DNA of 64,000 nucleotides from positions 77,041-141,040 of the forward strand of contig VZDJ01004556.1 of assembly GCA_008694505.1 (NCBI GenBank), written 5' to 3'. The stretch comes from Cyanoderma ruficeps (taxonomy: Eukaryota; Chordata; Aves; Passeriformes; Timaliidae). The first letter of the stretch is position 1. Each line of letters starts with the position of its first letter. A model generated the notes under the pieces. That model did no database searches and was not told where the DNA came from. It worked only from the letters and a program-made list of their open reading frames with translations. Position numbers and translations under genes: made by a program. This document shows positions 35,831 through 48,020 of the stretch, one piece after another.

Positions 35831-38189
35831 CTGACAAGGGAAAATAATCTCCCCACTCCTGGTAGTGACAATAAACTTTACACAAACACACAAAGCAACA
35901 ACACGGCTGCGCTACCAAAAATTAAAGGCAAGCAAAGAAATTTCTGCTTTACAGGATTCGGATATTGGAACCTTCTGGGGCAGGTATCAAAGTACATTAG
36001 TTAATAGGTATGACTGTTTCTTACAGGTTGCAGAACGGAGGGAGAGAGGAAACCCTATTACCAAGTTACTTTGGATAACCCTGTTTTACCAAGAGGGAAC
36101 AAAGCTTACAGCCCCTACGGACAGTTCTAATATCAAGCAGGATAAATCTAAATCACTTAGAATCATTACTAACTAACATACTTGTGCTTGGGAATGCAGG
36201 TTTAATCAGAACATATAAAAACCTTGCCTTGGCTTACATCAAAGGAACACATCCCAGACAGCAGGAACTCTGAAGTAGCCTCATTATGTTTGGGTTTGAT
36301 ATTAGTTCTGTGTATGTAAATCATTATTAAAATCATGCATTTCCATACACCTTCAGGTTTTATTACACTGATAATCACACAAAGAACTTACAAAAGCAAC
36401 CAGGTGGGAACTTTCCGTGTATTTTAAACTAAGGATTTGGATAATTTTGTTTGTAACTTCAGAAAAATTGTAATTACCACCTCTGGAAAGGCACAAAAGA
36501 GATTCAAGATCCTACATTCAGCAAGTACAAGATCAGACCCAAAAACACAGGAAAACATAATCCTTTCAAAAGCAGGGTTCAGTAAATATGTCCCACCTTT
36601 GATGAGAAGGGCTCAGATCCTAGAAACATTTTTAAGTTCTTTGCCCTTGTTCTGGAAAACAGCCCCTGACATGAAAGGGGGGTTCACCTCAGCGAAGTCA
36701 AAACAGAGACTTTACAGCCCAGATTTCAACACCTTTTTAATACTAATGCTGACAAACAGCCCTTACAAAACACCAATTCTAGCCTGAAAGCAGTGAAATA
36801 AACAAGACAATTCTTTAAAACATCTAATGAGGCTCATTTGAAATATTTACTACAAAATTGCTAAGGTAGGTAGAGATTAGTTTCTCACTCTAAGGCCACT
36901 GCCATACAATAAAACATGATTCTTTAATTAAGCGCATTTTGCTGTGCTCCTCAGTCCTACCAAAGTTGATTTTCCCTGCCTTTCAAATCAGTGCACAAAC
37001 AGAGGCTGCATGTGCAGCCACAGCCCCAGCGTGAGAATAATTCCCCATCTACAGAGCTGGACCCTTCTGGAGGCTTTCTGAGTATAATGCTATTGCCACA
37101 CATTGATATATTGGTGAGAGGAAGGCAAATATAACAATGCTAAAGCTTAAATTCATTTGAATAAACTGTGAATTTCTATTACATATATTGTTTCCTTTAT
37201 CAAATTGGAACTACTGGAGCAAGAATACCAAGAATGCCAACATAAATCTAGATCCGTTACAGCCAGTTTCTCCAGTTTATTCTCAGAAGCCTTAAAGACA
37301 AAAAGTCAAAGTTCTTCTGTGTCGAGGAAAGATTAGGAACAGGAACATTCTTGATCGTTTTTAAAACGAAAATAAAAGCATCACAGAGAGAAATCAGGTT
37401 TAACAAAATGATTGCACAAAACACTGTTTTATCCTCTAAAGAAAAACAAAGATGACCACGAGTGGTTTAGTAAACACCAAGGAATAAAAGCTGTGCATAG
37501 CCTACGTGGGAAATAGATCTTCATTATTCATGGCAGAGCACTTTGCACTTTGTGCTATCTTCTTTTCAGAATTTAAAACCTTTCCACAAAGACATGTTCC
37601 AGCCTTTTACGGTTTGTGTTCCACAGGTTCTGTTCAAGATAATGGATACCAGACTAAACTCACCCGAAATTAAAGGTGATCAACAACTTCTCCAACATAA
37701 CTGGCCCTACACGGGGAGTAGTAGCAGAAACATAATAAACAAGTATTTTAAATCTAACAGATGTTGAATCCAGACATACTTAACTTTAAAAGAAAATTCT
37801 TAATGAGGTAAAAAAAGAGAAAAGCCTTACTTCAGCCTGTAATCAATTTGGACACAATGATATTCTATTTATAGCAATACTTTTAACATGTTCTAGTCTT
37901 ATATTATTTATTCGTATCATTCCTATTACAATGAAATATTAATGTTGAGAAAGTGGCTACTCTATTAAGGAGCTATCCTATGTTTAGATTTTAATATTGA
38001 TCTCCACTATTTGGGAATAATTAATCATTCTGTAAGAATTTGCATTTGTCTGTGCTATAATACTATCAGAAGTTTAGCGTCTTCCCCCACAATAATGCCA
38101 AGATTAAATTTATATTTTGACCTATTCCTAAAGGCAATTTAGTTATTCCAACAGAAGGGGGAAAAGGGGATACCGCCACTTTAAAAGCT
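35831..38189. other. Intron, nothing recognised
   Basis: AT-rich with no recognisable exon, RNA gene or repeat. Frames at 35865-36176 and 36437-36787 (103 and 116 codons) contain no known domain. Confidence 0.5.
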
Positions 38190-38540
38190 TCAATCTCTTT
38201 GACATTGCTGGCAGTGTATGGGAACATTAATGCATCTGTCATGATAACAAGCTAAGAATAACATCTAGACATCAAACCGAGCAGAGAATCCATCTGAAGT
38301 GATTCATTCAGATCTGTCTCATTGATTTATTAAACACAGGGCAACATCTGCAGCCTCACAGAGCCGCTTGGCGAAATTAATGCAAGATCAATTCAAATGG
38401 AAAAAAGTGCAAAAGAGATAAATCAAAACACAATTTGCATGCAGTTCCACAATCAGGCTTATTGGGTGCAAATGCTCAATTTTCCTCCCAAAGCAAATGA
38501 GTTTAAATGTTGTTTTATCTTTGCAGAATTGTGTGATTTG
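38190..38540. promoter_or_regulatory. Strongest candidate conserved non-coding element in the intron
   Basis: Repeat-free, with a dense series of binding-type words: AACATTAATGCATC, GTGATTCATTCAGATC, CATTGATTTATTAAAC (CDX/HOX-like TTTAT), GCTTGGCGAAATTAATGC, CACAATTTGCATGC (octamer ATTTGCAT) and GGCTTATTGGGTGC. It lies 4.5 kb downstream of DACH2 exon 1. Such density resembles deeply conserved enhancers near DACH and SKI-family genes. Conservation was not tested. Confidence 0.38.
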
Positions 38541-41500
38541 AAGTGACAGTGAAGAGTTCTGCAGGTTGAAATGGTGAAAAGAAAAAAAGGAGAAGAAATG
38601 CTTGCAAAGACCTTTTGAATATGCAACAAGAATATCATTAATACCTAATTGTTTAGCTTTTTTGTCTTTGCTACAAAAACACAGTATTTTTCAGTTGTAG
38701 AAGTCTCAGTAGAAAATTACATATGTATTATGCATATACACATGCAAGAATCATACAAATACTCCATTTTGGAGGAAAAGCATGTTATCCTTCAAATGGG
38801 GAGCTCTAGTGCTATGAAGAAAGAAGGGAATTTTAATCAAGGGTTCTGCAGATTAGATATGCATCTGATGAAAATATTCAAGTATTTTAGGAGTTTTGAA
38901 CAGGCACAGACTTGCAAGATATCCAAAAAGAAAGAGGGATTTTTCCAAAAGCATAACTACACTGCTCAGAAAGTGGGAGAATTCCTTTCTCCATCTCAAG
39001 CAGAATCCACTTTGCCAGTGATCTCTCTCCAGAGTGTTTGAAGTGAGCCCCCTCTCCAAGGAAGGGAAGGAAACTGAAAAACTGATCTTCATTTAAAAAT
39101 GCTAATACCTCCAAAATTCATAGATTTGGCCAAGCCTGAATGCAGGCTAAATATCCACTCAGAGAAAGAAGTTTATGGACAATCACATGCCCACATTTCC
39201 TAACAATATACAGGAAGCTGTGTGCAGTGCTACATGGCTGGATTGCTTTAATTAAAATCTTGACATCAGTCTCCCAATAAAAGACAGAGCACTGCTGACT
39301 ATAGGGTAGCTTTTAATAGTCAACATGACTAGACCCTCATTATCTCATAAAATTAAATGTCTGCATTTACTGCTTAAATTCATTTCTAAAACCTTTTATT
39401 GTTTGTGAATAGCCAAAGTAATGCAAAATATTAGCTTAACTGGTTACTTTAAATCATGAAAAACATGCCATGTACTGAAATGCTCTTTCCTGGACAGTAT
39501 TCTGACCATTCACTGAATAATCCAGGCCAACACTAAGATTTTTCAGTGGCCAGTAGCATCCATCAAATACGGAACTGTGTTGAAGAGGTTGTGATCATAC
39601 TCACATAATCCTATTTTTCAGGACTGATATGTACTATCAAAAACATGCTCTTACTACAGTTTTAAATTTCCTCTTAAAAATAAGTCCTCATTGTAGTTTC
39701 TTCAATTGAGTAAATGTTAGGCTTTACTACTAAATTTAAGCATTCCTCCATAATTTAAGTAATCTTCTAAGGTATTGCCCATCAGGAGGTAGATTTTGTC
39801 AGCGTGTTTTACTGGCTTGAAGGTGGGACCTGCAATGAAATGAGCAGTTAGTTTCATTTCACAGACCTTGCCTGCAAATTAGAGTGCGTGGTGCTGGCTA
39901 GCACCAAACACTTTAGGGACATTCTGCAAATATGTGAATGAAAATCTGAACAGTGCATGTGAATGTGCTATGAAAATACACAGGTCAGAGCTGCTGGACA
40001 GAGTAACTCCTGCTACAGAACACAAACACCAAAAAAACTTTCGCTCACTGGTGTGTTTCTCTTTCAAGCTCTGTAGACAAACTCGACTAGAAAAATCCAA
40101 TAGAGTAAGCAGCAGAAATAGAATTTATCTTTTTTTCAGTTATATATAACTGATGTGTTTGCATTCCAATGAAAAAAATAACTAAAAGCGCACACTAACA
40201 TAAGAGATGTCGACTTTTAAAAGTCAATTACCAGTGAAAATTATGATACCCAGCATTTCTTACTGCTTTTTCTGGCAGCTGTGGACTTTACTGCAGCATT
40301 TCTATGGTATTCAAACAAACACATAAATAGCTATCAATTAAAAAAAAACTTAACTGGAAAAGCAATGCATAGTACTCCCGAGTTGAGAGCAGTATTTCTA
40401 AAAGACCACATATTTTCAAGCTTTCATTTTGCAGGTACAGAACTAAAATGTGTGACCATGTCTTTTTTAACAGTTCTACTGCATTTAGTTTGTTTGATAA
40501 CGTGCACCGCCGTGCTTCTCAGGTCACTTCACAGCGAACAAAAATAATTGAGATTACTCATGTATTTAACTATTTTTACCCAACATTCTCTCCAGCAAGT
40601 ATGGACTGTTCAAGGGAAATAATAATCTGTAAATAAAATGAGGCATTAAGCATTTAATTAGCATGACAGAATACAATTAACATTAAATTACAGTGCTTGA
40701 GCAAAGTTTCAGGTGCGCTGATAACACCCCCCACGCCTCACACCTGAAACTGTGAATGCAAAACATCTCGATGTGAGCAGCTTCTTCCGACCAGTGGCAT
40801 CTTCACGAGGCATAAAGAAGTGAAAGGATTTGCTATTCTTGAACGGGTAAAAATACAAGGTTTCCATAGCAGGGTGGGGAGAGTTAAAGCACATTCAACA
40901 CGTGTGAGTCTGAGATGAGAGCTCTGCCCTGCAGGAGCCCCCTGACACTGCCCTGCCTTATCCCCAGCCTTTCCCCAGGGCTCCGCTCCACCCGCTGCTC
41001 CTTTCAGCCCCTCTTGGAGCATCACTTGGCTCCTCACCTACAGCTCCCCTAGGCGCCCTTCTCACTGCTCCTGCAGCACCCATTCCCTCGTCCTATCACG
41101 CCGTCTTTGTCAAAGAGAAGAGAGGGGGGAAAAAAGTTGGGAAATACAAGTTTTAAGCATTTAACACCCCAGCATTTCGAGATTTTAAATCGCTGGTTGT
41201 AAGAGAGCAGAAATCATTAAGACTACATCTGCAGGCTGCATCATCAAATCAGATCCTGTTTTTCCCTAATGGAAAAGTTTGGCACGGTCACAGAAATTAA
41301 CGAGATGCGTTTCTTTAACCATCAACTCTCACGCTAGTCGAGTCTCAGAAACATTTCACAGAAGCATTTACGTGTTAAATGTGCCCCTTAGGAATCTAAT
41401 GTATTTGAATAAAATTAATGTAAGTCTCAGACCTTGCTTCCAAACCCATCACTTTAATAAAGCAGTGGGTGTGATGTCATCGAGGTGCCTGACATTGAAA

Positions 41501-42089
41501 CAGGCAGCGGGAGAAGAGGTTGCAGCGACGGAAGGACAGCAAGGAAAGAAGCACACAATTCATATTAAGAGATCTAGGAATCTAGTTAATGTGATACTAA
41601 GATCTAGGAATTAAGGGCATCTCTAAACTGCCACCTGTAATATAAAGTGATTTGAAACAAAGCAAATTCTGCATTCAAGAATGACGCCCGGTCTGCTCCT
41701 GCTCCAGCAGCGAGCGCAGGATCAGGCCCCGCACTGGCAGGAAATTAAGTTATTAAAAATAAAATCGCTGTTCAGAGCTAAGCAGGTCGAACCAGTGACA
41801 CAAAGCCCAGAGCTGCTGAACACTGGCACGCTGCAGGTCGGATATCGCGCTCGGAGCTCGCTGAAGCGGCTGTAAAGAAAGTTTGCTGCCACAGAAAGCA
41901 GCAGCACGCTGACATGGAAATGCTTCTGGAGACGTCCCTCACCAACTGCTGAAGCAGGGAATGGCATCTCCGAAGTCCCTGCCCTACACTCTGCCCCACG
42001 GCACTAGTGCTCCTGCCGAGCCTCGAGAGGGTTTTGTGTTTATTTAGATCATTATCATTTCTAAAGGCAGCAGCCATGAGGTCACAAAC
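38541..42089. other. Proximal intron 1 sequence, nothing firmly recognised
   Basis: AT-rich until about 40900, then GC rises towards the CpG island. Repeat-poor throughout, as expected near a developmental promoter. Frames (for example 38649-39041 plus, 130 codons) have no known domain. A CRE-like TGATGTCATCGA word is at about 41472-41483. Confidence 0.45.
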
Positions 42090-42613
42090 CAGGATTATAA
42101 CCCCGAGTATGCAGGAGCCGGCAGGGACCCGGGGGCTCGGTGACCGAAGCCGGGCAGGGCAGGGGCTGCGGCCGCTCCAGAGCTGCGAGTGCGGGAGCGG
42201 AGCCGCTCCGGGGGCACCGGGACCCGCAGCCCCTGCCCGGGCACCCGGCTGGCACCGCCGGCGGGAGCGCCGGAGCACAGCCGCGGGTTCCAGCGGGACA
42301 AAAATAACGGAGAAAACTTTTGGGGATTTGGGCTGGGGCTTTTTTGTTTTAAGGAGTGTTTGCGGGAACTATCGTCTTTCCCTGCTTGGAGAAAAGTTTG
42401 GAGCCCGGCGCGCGGAGCCGCTCCGCTGCCCGGCGGTCCCGGCCATGGAAGGCTGATGGAAGCAGGCAAAGTTTTCCATGTCGGCACCGCCGCACCCCAG
42501 CCCCGCTCAGCCCCTCGGTGCCCCCCACGCTCCCCTCCCCCGGGACCCGCGCCCCCGCCCCCGGCTGCGCTCCCCGCGGGCCGGCCGGGGCCGAGAGCGG
42601 AGCCTGCGCTCAC

Positions 42614-43098
42614 CTCGCGTTGGTGCAGTCGTTGTACAAAGTTTCGAAGTCCTTTCTGGTGATGAGCTTGCAGCGGTTGACACCGGGCTGGATGGCCCCC
42701 AGCCCACGCAGGATGCGGACCTGCTCCACCGTGCACACCACGGGCGATATATCCAGCCGCTTCAGCTTGGTGTAGACCGTGTGCAGCCCTCCCACCAGGT
42801 GCTTGAGGAAGAGATCAAAGACCTGCGGCAGGCAGATCAGCTCCTGCCCCTCCACGAGGAACGAGGCCACCTTCACCCCGTGCAGGTCGACCATCTTACA
42901 CTCGTTGCCGCCGCCGCCGCCGCCCGCGCCGGCCCCGCCGCCGCCGGCCGAGAGGAAAGTGTTGACGAGGCTGTTGGTGAGGCGCGGGGACTCCGCGGGG
43001 CTGGAGTACAGCGGGTCCGCCCGGAACAAACCCGCCGAGCCCCCCGCGCCGCCGCCGCTGGAAGTTGCGGCGATGACGGGCGGCGCGGACACCGCCAT
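42614..43098 (-). CDS. DACH2: DACH2 exon 1, dachshund homolog 2 (first 161 codons plus 2 bases)
   Basis: Dachshund proteins are nuclear SKI/SNO/DAC-family cofactors that work with SIX and EYA proteins in eye, muscle and limb development. The exon encodes a short N-terminus (MAVSAPPVIAATSS), a leader with LFRADPLYSSP, a Gly/Ala tract (residues 52-64) and, from residue 69, the start of the DACH box N domain: KMVDLHG, ELICLPQVFDLFLKHLVGG, YTKLKRLDISP, GLGAIQPGVNRCKL, ending at NDCTNAR. MAVSA, LFRAxPLYS, the short leader and 'LDISPVVCTVEQ' fit DACH2 better than DACH1, whose N-terminus has long Ser/Gly runs. The start at 43098 was chosen by family match. It has G at -3 and G at +4, and the frame stays open upstream only because of GC richness. 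The exon ends AACGCGAG and is followed by a GTGAGC donor (42613-42608), which splits an Arg codon. The rest of the gene lies left of the window. Confidence 0.96.
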
Positions 43099-43199
43099 GG
43101 CCGGCGCGGCTCCCCGCGGCTGCCTCAGCCCCGCGCTGCGCTCCGTGCGGTGCCGCCGGACCGCCGCGCTCCCGCCGCCCGCACGCAGCGCCCAGACCC

Positions 43200-43310
43200 C
43201 TCCCCAGCGCCGCCGGGGGAGAGTGACGGCGCCCTCCAGCCAATGCGCCCCGCCCGCCGCCAGCGCCGCCGCCGCGAGTGGCTGCGGGCGCGGGCGGGGC
43301 GGGGCAGCGC
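43200..43310 (-). promoter_or_regulatory. DACH2: DACH2 core promoter region with CCAAT and GC boxes
   Basis: About 100-210 bases upstream of the start codon are an NF-Y-type AGCCAAT (plus orientation, 43238-43244), the GC boxes cgccccgcccgcc (43245-43257) and gggcggggcggggc (43292-43305). I see no TATA box. The exact transcription start is not visible. These sites act in either orientation and could also support divergent transcription towards the right. Confidence 0.55.
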
Positions 43311-43640
43311 CGGCCGCGCACCTGGGGCGGGGGGCGTGAGGGAGAGAGGGCAGCGCGGCCCAGCGTCCGCAACTCGGGGCAAAGTTTTGAGGGGGGACCC
43401 GAGGGCCGTGGGGGGCTTTCGCTCCACGGGCTGGGAGAACGTCCCGTTCCGCCAGCTGTGACGGGATGCCGCGGGGCTCCCCAGGCGGTGATGGGGTGTC
43501 GGTCCCCGCAGCGGGAGGGGGTCCCGCGGAAGCTCCCCCGCGCTCAGAGGGAAGGGAGCGGAGGGGACGCAGCTCTGGGGCCGTCCCCATCCCTTCCCCG
43601 GGGAGCTGGAGCGGTCGCTGAGCCCTGGCACGTTTGGAAG

Positions 43641-44790
43641 TGTCAGAACACCTGTGCCCCTCCAGAGCTGAGGGGAATGGGGAAACGGGGTGGCGGTGCG
43701 AGGCTCCTTTCGGTACGTGGGACAAACGCGGACCAGGAACGCACCAAACGCGGTGACACCGGCCCAGCACAGGGGTGCGGGTCCACGGCCACTGAGTCAG
43801 GCCCAAAGACCCCTCCAGAGAGGGGCACAGGCAGCACGGAGGGTGGTGTGAGAGATGTGCAAGTTTGTGGCGTTCTCGGAAGTTTCACGCAGTTGCTTGA
43901 ATTTCGCAGCCTCGATGCAGCATAAGGTGTGGTTTAGCTTCGGCCCTCTCCTCACGCTGCCTCCACAAGCACCATGTGGTACCTCGGCCTGCGAACACCC
44001 CTGGGAGCCGGCACATCCTGCGCCTCCTCCACACGGTCCAGAGCAGGTGACACAAGAATTGACAAGCCTCCTGCGTCCCTTCTCCCTGAACAAGAGGAGC
44101 CGAAGGGTGATCAGACATCCAGAGGCATGCATTAGTTATTTGCTTCTCACCCTCTCCCAGTGTTACATCACAACTCTTTTCCCACCCTCTTCCCGTTTCT
44201 CCTGTGTTTCAACGTCCTTCTTTCCTGTTTGCTGCCACTGGTAATCATTCTTTATCTTTCTTCTTTCCTAGTCTTTTAACTTTTTCACTCCCCTCCTTTT
44301 TTTTTCTTTCTTTTTTGCTTGTTTTTGTTTTTAGCTTTTGCTTAAGCCATTCAATAAACAAAGCAAGCAGAAAAGAATAAACAAAACTTTTCAAGATGCT
44401 GCCAAGCAAGGAATAGCATTTCAGCTATTTCTGTGGTTCCATTGCCTGTGCCATCTTCTCTTTCCTTTTGTTAGACTTGCTTATTTAGGCACCTTCTCTG
44501 CAAAGTTTAATGTTTTTTGCATTATGAGTAATCCCATTTTAGATGAGAGAAGATGACTGTATGCTAACTAAATTGCTATATTTGTGAACATAACTGATCT
44601 TAAATTACACTCTGGAGGAACCTCCCCTTCTCCCCATTGATTTCATGTGTTCTAAGAAGCTTGGCCACTAGTTTTGGGTCTGTAACCTCACTGCCTGAAA
44701 CTAAGGCAGAATTTGCACTTAACTTAGTTTAAATTAATACCTTTCAATAAGAATTCTCGTATTTTTTGAACTAGTTCATACATCTTTTTA
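43641..44790. other. Upstream flank of DACH2, nothing firmly recognised
   Basis: GC content declines from the island into AT-rich sequence, with pyrimidine-rich tracts at 44240-44340. No exon or repeat family recognised. Confidence 0.5.
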
Positions 44791-44794
44791 GGCT

Positions 44795-44900
44795 CAAACC
44801 ACAGACTAGAAGCTCTCTGGGGCAGGGGCTACTTTTTTTGGCAAAGTTATCAGTACAATCAAGCCCTGAACTCATCTGAGATATTTATATACTAGAAACA
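44795..44900 (+). mobile_element. Possible ancient amniote SINE/LINE tail
   Basis: The phrase agactagaagctctctggg followed by gcaggggctact, then gtacaatcaagccctgaac, resembles the 'gactgtaagctccttggggcaggg ... cacaatggggccctgatc' tail shared by several old amniote retroposons. The match is from memory and imperfect. Confidence 0.35.
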
Positions 44901-45748
44901 TAGAAATAGCAAATGGCTGACTCCAGATAGAAATTTCTAGGCGTTAATTTTCTGAACATGATTGCTATTAAGAGATTTAATAAATCAGATTCAAACACTG
45001 CCCTTTTAAAGACTTTTTTTTTCCCCTTTGAGATTAATGCGACAATCAAAATCCACCGAGAAAATTCTTTTTCCTTTTTGACTTTAATGCCTTCCATAAG
45101 CTAAACATATTTCTAAATAAGACTGAATTTTTGCAAGGCCAGAGGAAGCCTTGCACATCAACACCCAGCGAGTTGGAGTGGCATGAAGCAATATAAAATC
45201 ATAAAGGCTGTAGTAAAAGCAGTGCCCTTGAGAGGTGACTGTCCATGGAGAGAAGAACTGCTCTGAAACTTAGGAAATGCTCAAGGTTTGAGAATTAATG
45301 CCAGGCAGCTGTCCAGTTCAACTAAGCATATACAAATCAACTATATCCATGAATATTATTATTCCTCCGTAATTTTGTTAAAGACAAGGCAAAGTTACTA
45401 AAGCCTAACAATCACTCAGTAATACCTTGTCAGTTATAAAGTATCCAGATGGTTTATTTGAATGGTGTCCAGCAGTACAAAATCTGAATGTGTACAAACT
45501 ACTAAGCCTCCATATAGTTGAAATAAGTATTTCAGAATATTATTTTAAATGTAAGTTTTCATTATTTTTCTTCCTTTTTGACTGGTGTGCAAAACACTCT
45601 GTTTTCTTACACTGGCAGCCATAAAAATATTAGTGTATTGTGTATTAATCCTATACAAAAATTGTCTGTGTTTGTATGGCAGGATGTCAAGCAAAGGTTC
45701 CATTTGTTTGTTTTTGTTTTTATCATCCTTGCATATGCCCCACTGCAG
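44901..45748. other. Intergenic sequence, nothing recognised
   Basis: AT-rich with no exon, RNA gene or repeat family. The last 40 bases form the pyrimidine-rich lead-in to the exon-like block that follows. Confidence 0.5.
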
Positions 45749-45929
45749 TGAAATGGGAAAGAGTCTTCCCTGATGCAGGAGGAGCAGAGAAAAACCTAGT
45801 CAACAGCCTTCTGGAAATCCCTTATTGCCAGCTGGAAGGAACCTGGCACCTGCTCTCCATGCAATCCAGGGAGAAAATTATGGGTGATGCACCTGACGAG
45901 GGGGAGACAGTGAGGAAAACTGGTGTCAG
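45749..45929 (+). other. Exon-like block 1 of a possible unannotated transcript
   Basis: A T-rich tract (ttgtttttgtttttatcatc) and ccccactgcag precede the block, and CAG|GTAAGT, a perfect donor, follows it. The 181 bases between are GC-richer than the flanks and open in one plus frame (KWERVFPDAGGAEKN near the start, GDAPDEGETVRKTG near the end). I recognise no protein family. It lies 2.65 kb upstream of the DACH2 start in divergent orientation, which would suit a promoter-divergent long non-coding RNA as well as a coding gene. Chance splice-site pairs are common, so this needs RNA evidence. Confidence 0.3.
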
Positions 45930-46789
45930 GTAAGTGAAGCAGTAGGGTATGAACTAAAACTAATAATTTTGTTTAGAAAAGAGTGGAAAGCTCAATAGTG
46001 CTATTTGTGCTTCATCTCAGTTTTTCTCAGTAGCCAAACGTGAGGGAGGACAATAAAAATAGAAATTCCATAAATATCACAATGTGATTTTTTGACATTT
46101 TTTTTTTCTATGGACTTCATAGAGGTGCATCCAATGTGAGTAGATTACAGGAAAATAATGCTACTTTTTAGTAAATAACTTGGATTGTCCCTAAAATAAT
46201 TGGGAGGGAATAAATGTGAACATAGACTTATAAGTAAGACTTACAAGAGATAACTGCGGGTCCAAAATGAAAGATGAAAGATAATTGGACGATGCATTTG
46301 CAATGCGCCCTGATCATAACGAAATGAAACACCTTTCTTTTCTGAATTCCAACCCAACTGGAGTCAGTGACAAACCCATCTCCTTGTCCTTAACGATGAA
46401 ATTCCTCAGGGCCCAGTGGAAAGCTGGTAACCTGCCCTAGTGAGCTCTGAGCTTACATCCTGAGCATGCAAAGCCCTGATGGTGCTACTTCTCAGTAACA
46501 GCTTGAAAAGGAAGAAAAAAAAACAGTATTAGCTTTCTGCTGCTTTAGTGTTTAATGCTTTGGATTCCTTGAAAAGAGTACCCACAATTATATTAACAAA
46601 TGTAGGCCACTGACGTGAGAAAAAGAAGAGACTGAAATTAGTGTGTCATTCTTTGTGCCCACATTTTTCTAGACGCACTTGTACTTGACACTTGTATTCA
46701 ATTTAGTTCTGACATTTCAGCTGAGGTTTTTTTGGAATTGTGGATTAAAACTTCCCACCTAAACATCAAGGATTTTTACATAAAACTGA
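45930..46789. other. Intergenic sequence, nothing recognised
   Basis: AT-rich DNA between the first exon-like block and the homeobox-rich stretch. No repeat family recognised. Confidence 0.5.
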
Positions 46790-47035
46790 TGAATCTAAAT
46801 GTCTAAGTATCAATAGAAAAACGATCCCTTCTCTTAGGTGATTAAATGTATTGTATTAATGTGTGCATAACGCAGAATCAATAAATAATGAATTACCACT
46901 GATTGTAATTGAATGTTTTCATAATTTTATTGTCAGCCATGATAAATAATCAGTACATTTATACTGCATTNATTACATACATCAGCAGTGAAGTAATGCA
47001 GTGACATCTGTTTCTAATGTTTTAAAGATGTGGTA
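46790..47035. promoter_or_regulatory. Candidate conserved non-coding element upstream of DACH2
   Basis: Repeat-free AT-rich tract rich in homeobox-type words (GTGATTAAATG, TAATGAATTACC, TGTAATTGAATG, GATAAATAATCAG). It contains a single N at 46971. It resembles a developmental enhancer about 3.7 kb upstream of the DACH2 start, but this is inferred. Confidence 0.28.
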
Positions 47036-48020
47036 TTCCTTATTAAGTAAAAGGAAGAGTTATTGGAGGTATTTCCTGTGATTGGCAGTTATACTGGCAC
47101 AGTCAAAGGGATCAAATAAAGGAACTTGCACTCTTGGCAAATGCTGCATTTCAACCCTTAATGACAGCAAGTAACAATGATTGGAGTGAATTTTGCTTCT
47201 TTAGGATTTCAGAAAATCCTGCCTACCCTTCTAGAGAAAGTAAGAGCAGATCCTTTCTCCCTAATACAGTTGGGAAGACTCTATCATGCAAAACAATTAA
47301 AGCTCTACAGAAGAACCAGGCATCCACATCCGTTTCTGTATCCATTTTTCTGACTCAGTCCTCTGTATATACAAAGGAATTCCCTGCTAGGCACTCATTA
47401 AAAAGTCTCAGATTAAGCCTTTTTTGGCTGTGATGTTCTTACATGGAAGTATCTGGACTATTGGGTCTGTAATCTTTTCTGGAAGTCTCACTAGTGTGCC
47501 ATGTCTTAGCTTTGTGCTGCTGTCCATTATGTTACCTGCAACAGAAATAGGAAATCGAGGAGATGTTGCAAGCAGGGGAATCAAAAAGTGAAGGGAGTAG
47601 AGCAGAGGAACAGAATAAATGGAAGGGAACATATAGCAAATAAGCATGAAGCAAACTATGCCAGGAGGAGGTCTGGTTTCTAAATTACTCCAGGTATTAT
47701 AAATGGGTGATATGAGTAAAACCCATGGAGCAACAACAACTACAGACGACAAAAGAAGTCAGGGATTCTTGATTAATGCTGTCTTTTCCAAGACACACAC
47801 AGTCACCCGTAACTTTTCTGTACCTTACACCATCTTTAAAAAGAAAATTGGAATACCTAATGTTAGAGCTTACCTGACTAGAGTTCTTCATCCACAAAGC
47901 ACTTCTTAATTTTATTCTTAAATCGTTCATGCTAACAAGGGCATCATGATATTTAAGCAAAATGAAAACATTTCAAGTCTCACACACTTCTTCTGACTGA
48001 TCACTGATTACTCTGCACAG
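47036..48020. other. Intergenic sequence, nothing recognised
   Basis: Frames on both strands up to 114 codons (minus 47408-47752), none with a known domain. No repeat family recognised. Confidence 0.45.

Larger units (their letters stand above)
1..42613 (-). other. DACH2: DACH2 intron 1 (5' part, runs off the left edge)
   Basis: Everything left of the exon 1 donor is intron 1 of the minus-strand gene. The donor GTGAGC reads leftward from 42613. DACH-family genes have very long first introns, and I found no minus-strand sequence matching the basic stretch that follows the first SKI/SNO/DAC segment in DACH proteins, so exon 2 should lie outside the window. The interval is AT-rich, with interspersed repeats and repeat-free stretches listed separately. 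Open frames inside it are short, occur on both strands and carry no recognisable domain. Confidence 0.85.
42090..43640. promoter_or_regulatory. DACH2: CpG island spanning the DACH2 promoter and exon 1
   Basis: GC content and CpG density rise sharply from about 42090 and fall off after about 43640. The island covers the start of intron 1, exon 1 and the upstream promoter. Because stop codons are rare in such GC-rich DNA, long frames occur in all six frames here (for example plus 42478-43461, 327 codons), and only the minus-strand frame with the DACH domain is real. CpG-island promoters are usual for developmental regulators. Confidence 0.92.

Noticed and set aside
42478..43461. Plus-strand open frame of 327 codons over the DACH2 exon
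   Set aside because: It is an antisense frame kept open by CpG-island composition, rich in Arg, Ala, Pro and Gly. The real product is the minus-strand DACH2 frame.
43099..43806. Upstream in-frame extension of DACH2 (frame open to an ATG at 43806)
   Set aside because: The family N-terminus starts at MAVSA. The extension is low-complexity GC-rich sequence across the promoter, including CCAAT and GC boxes.
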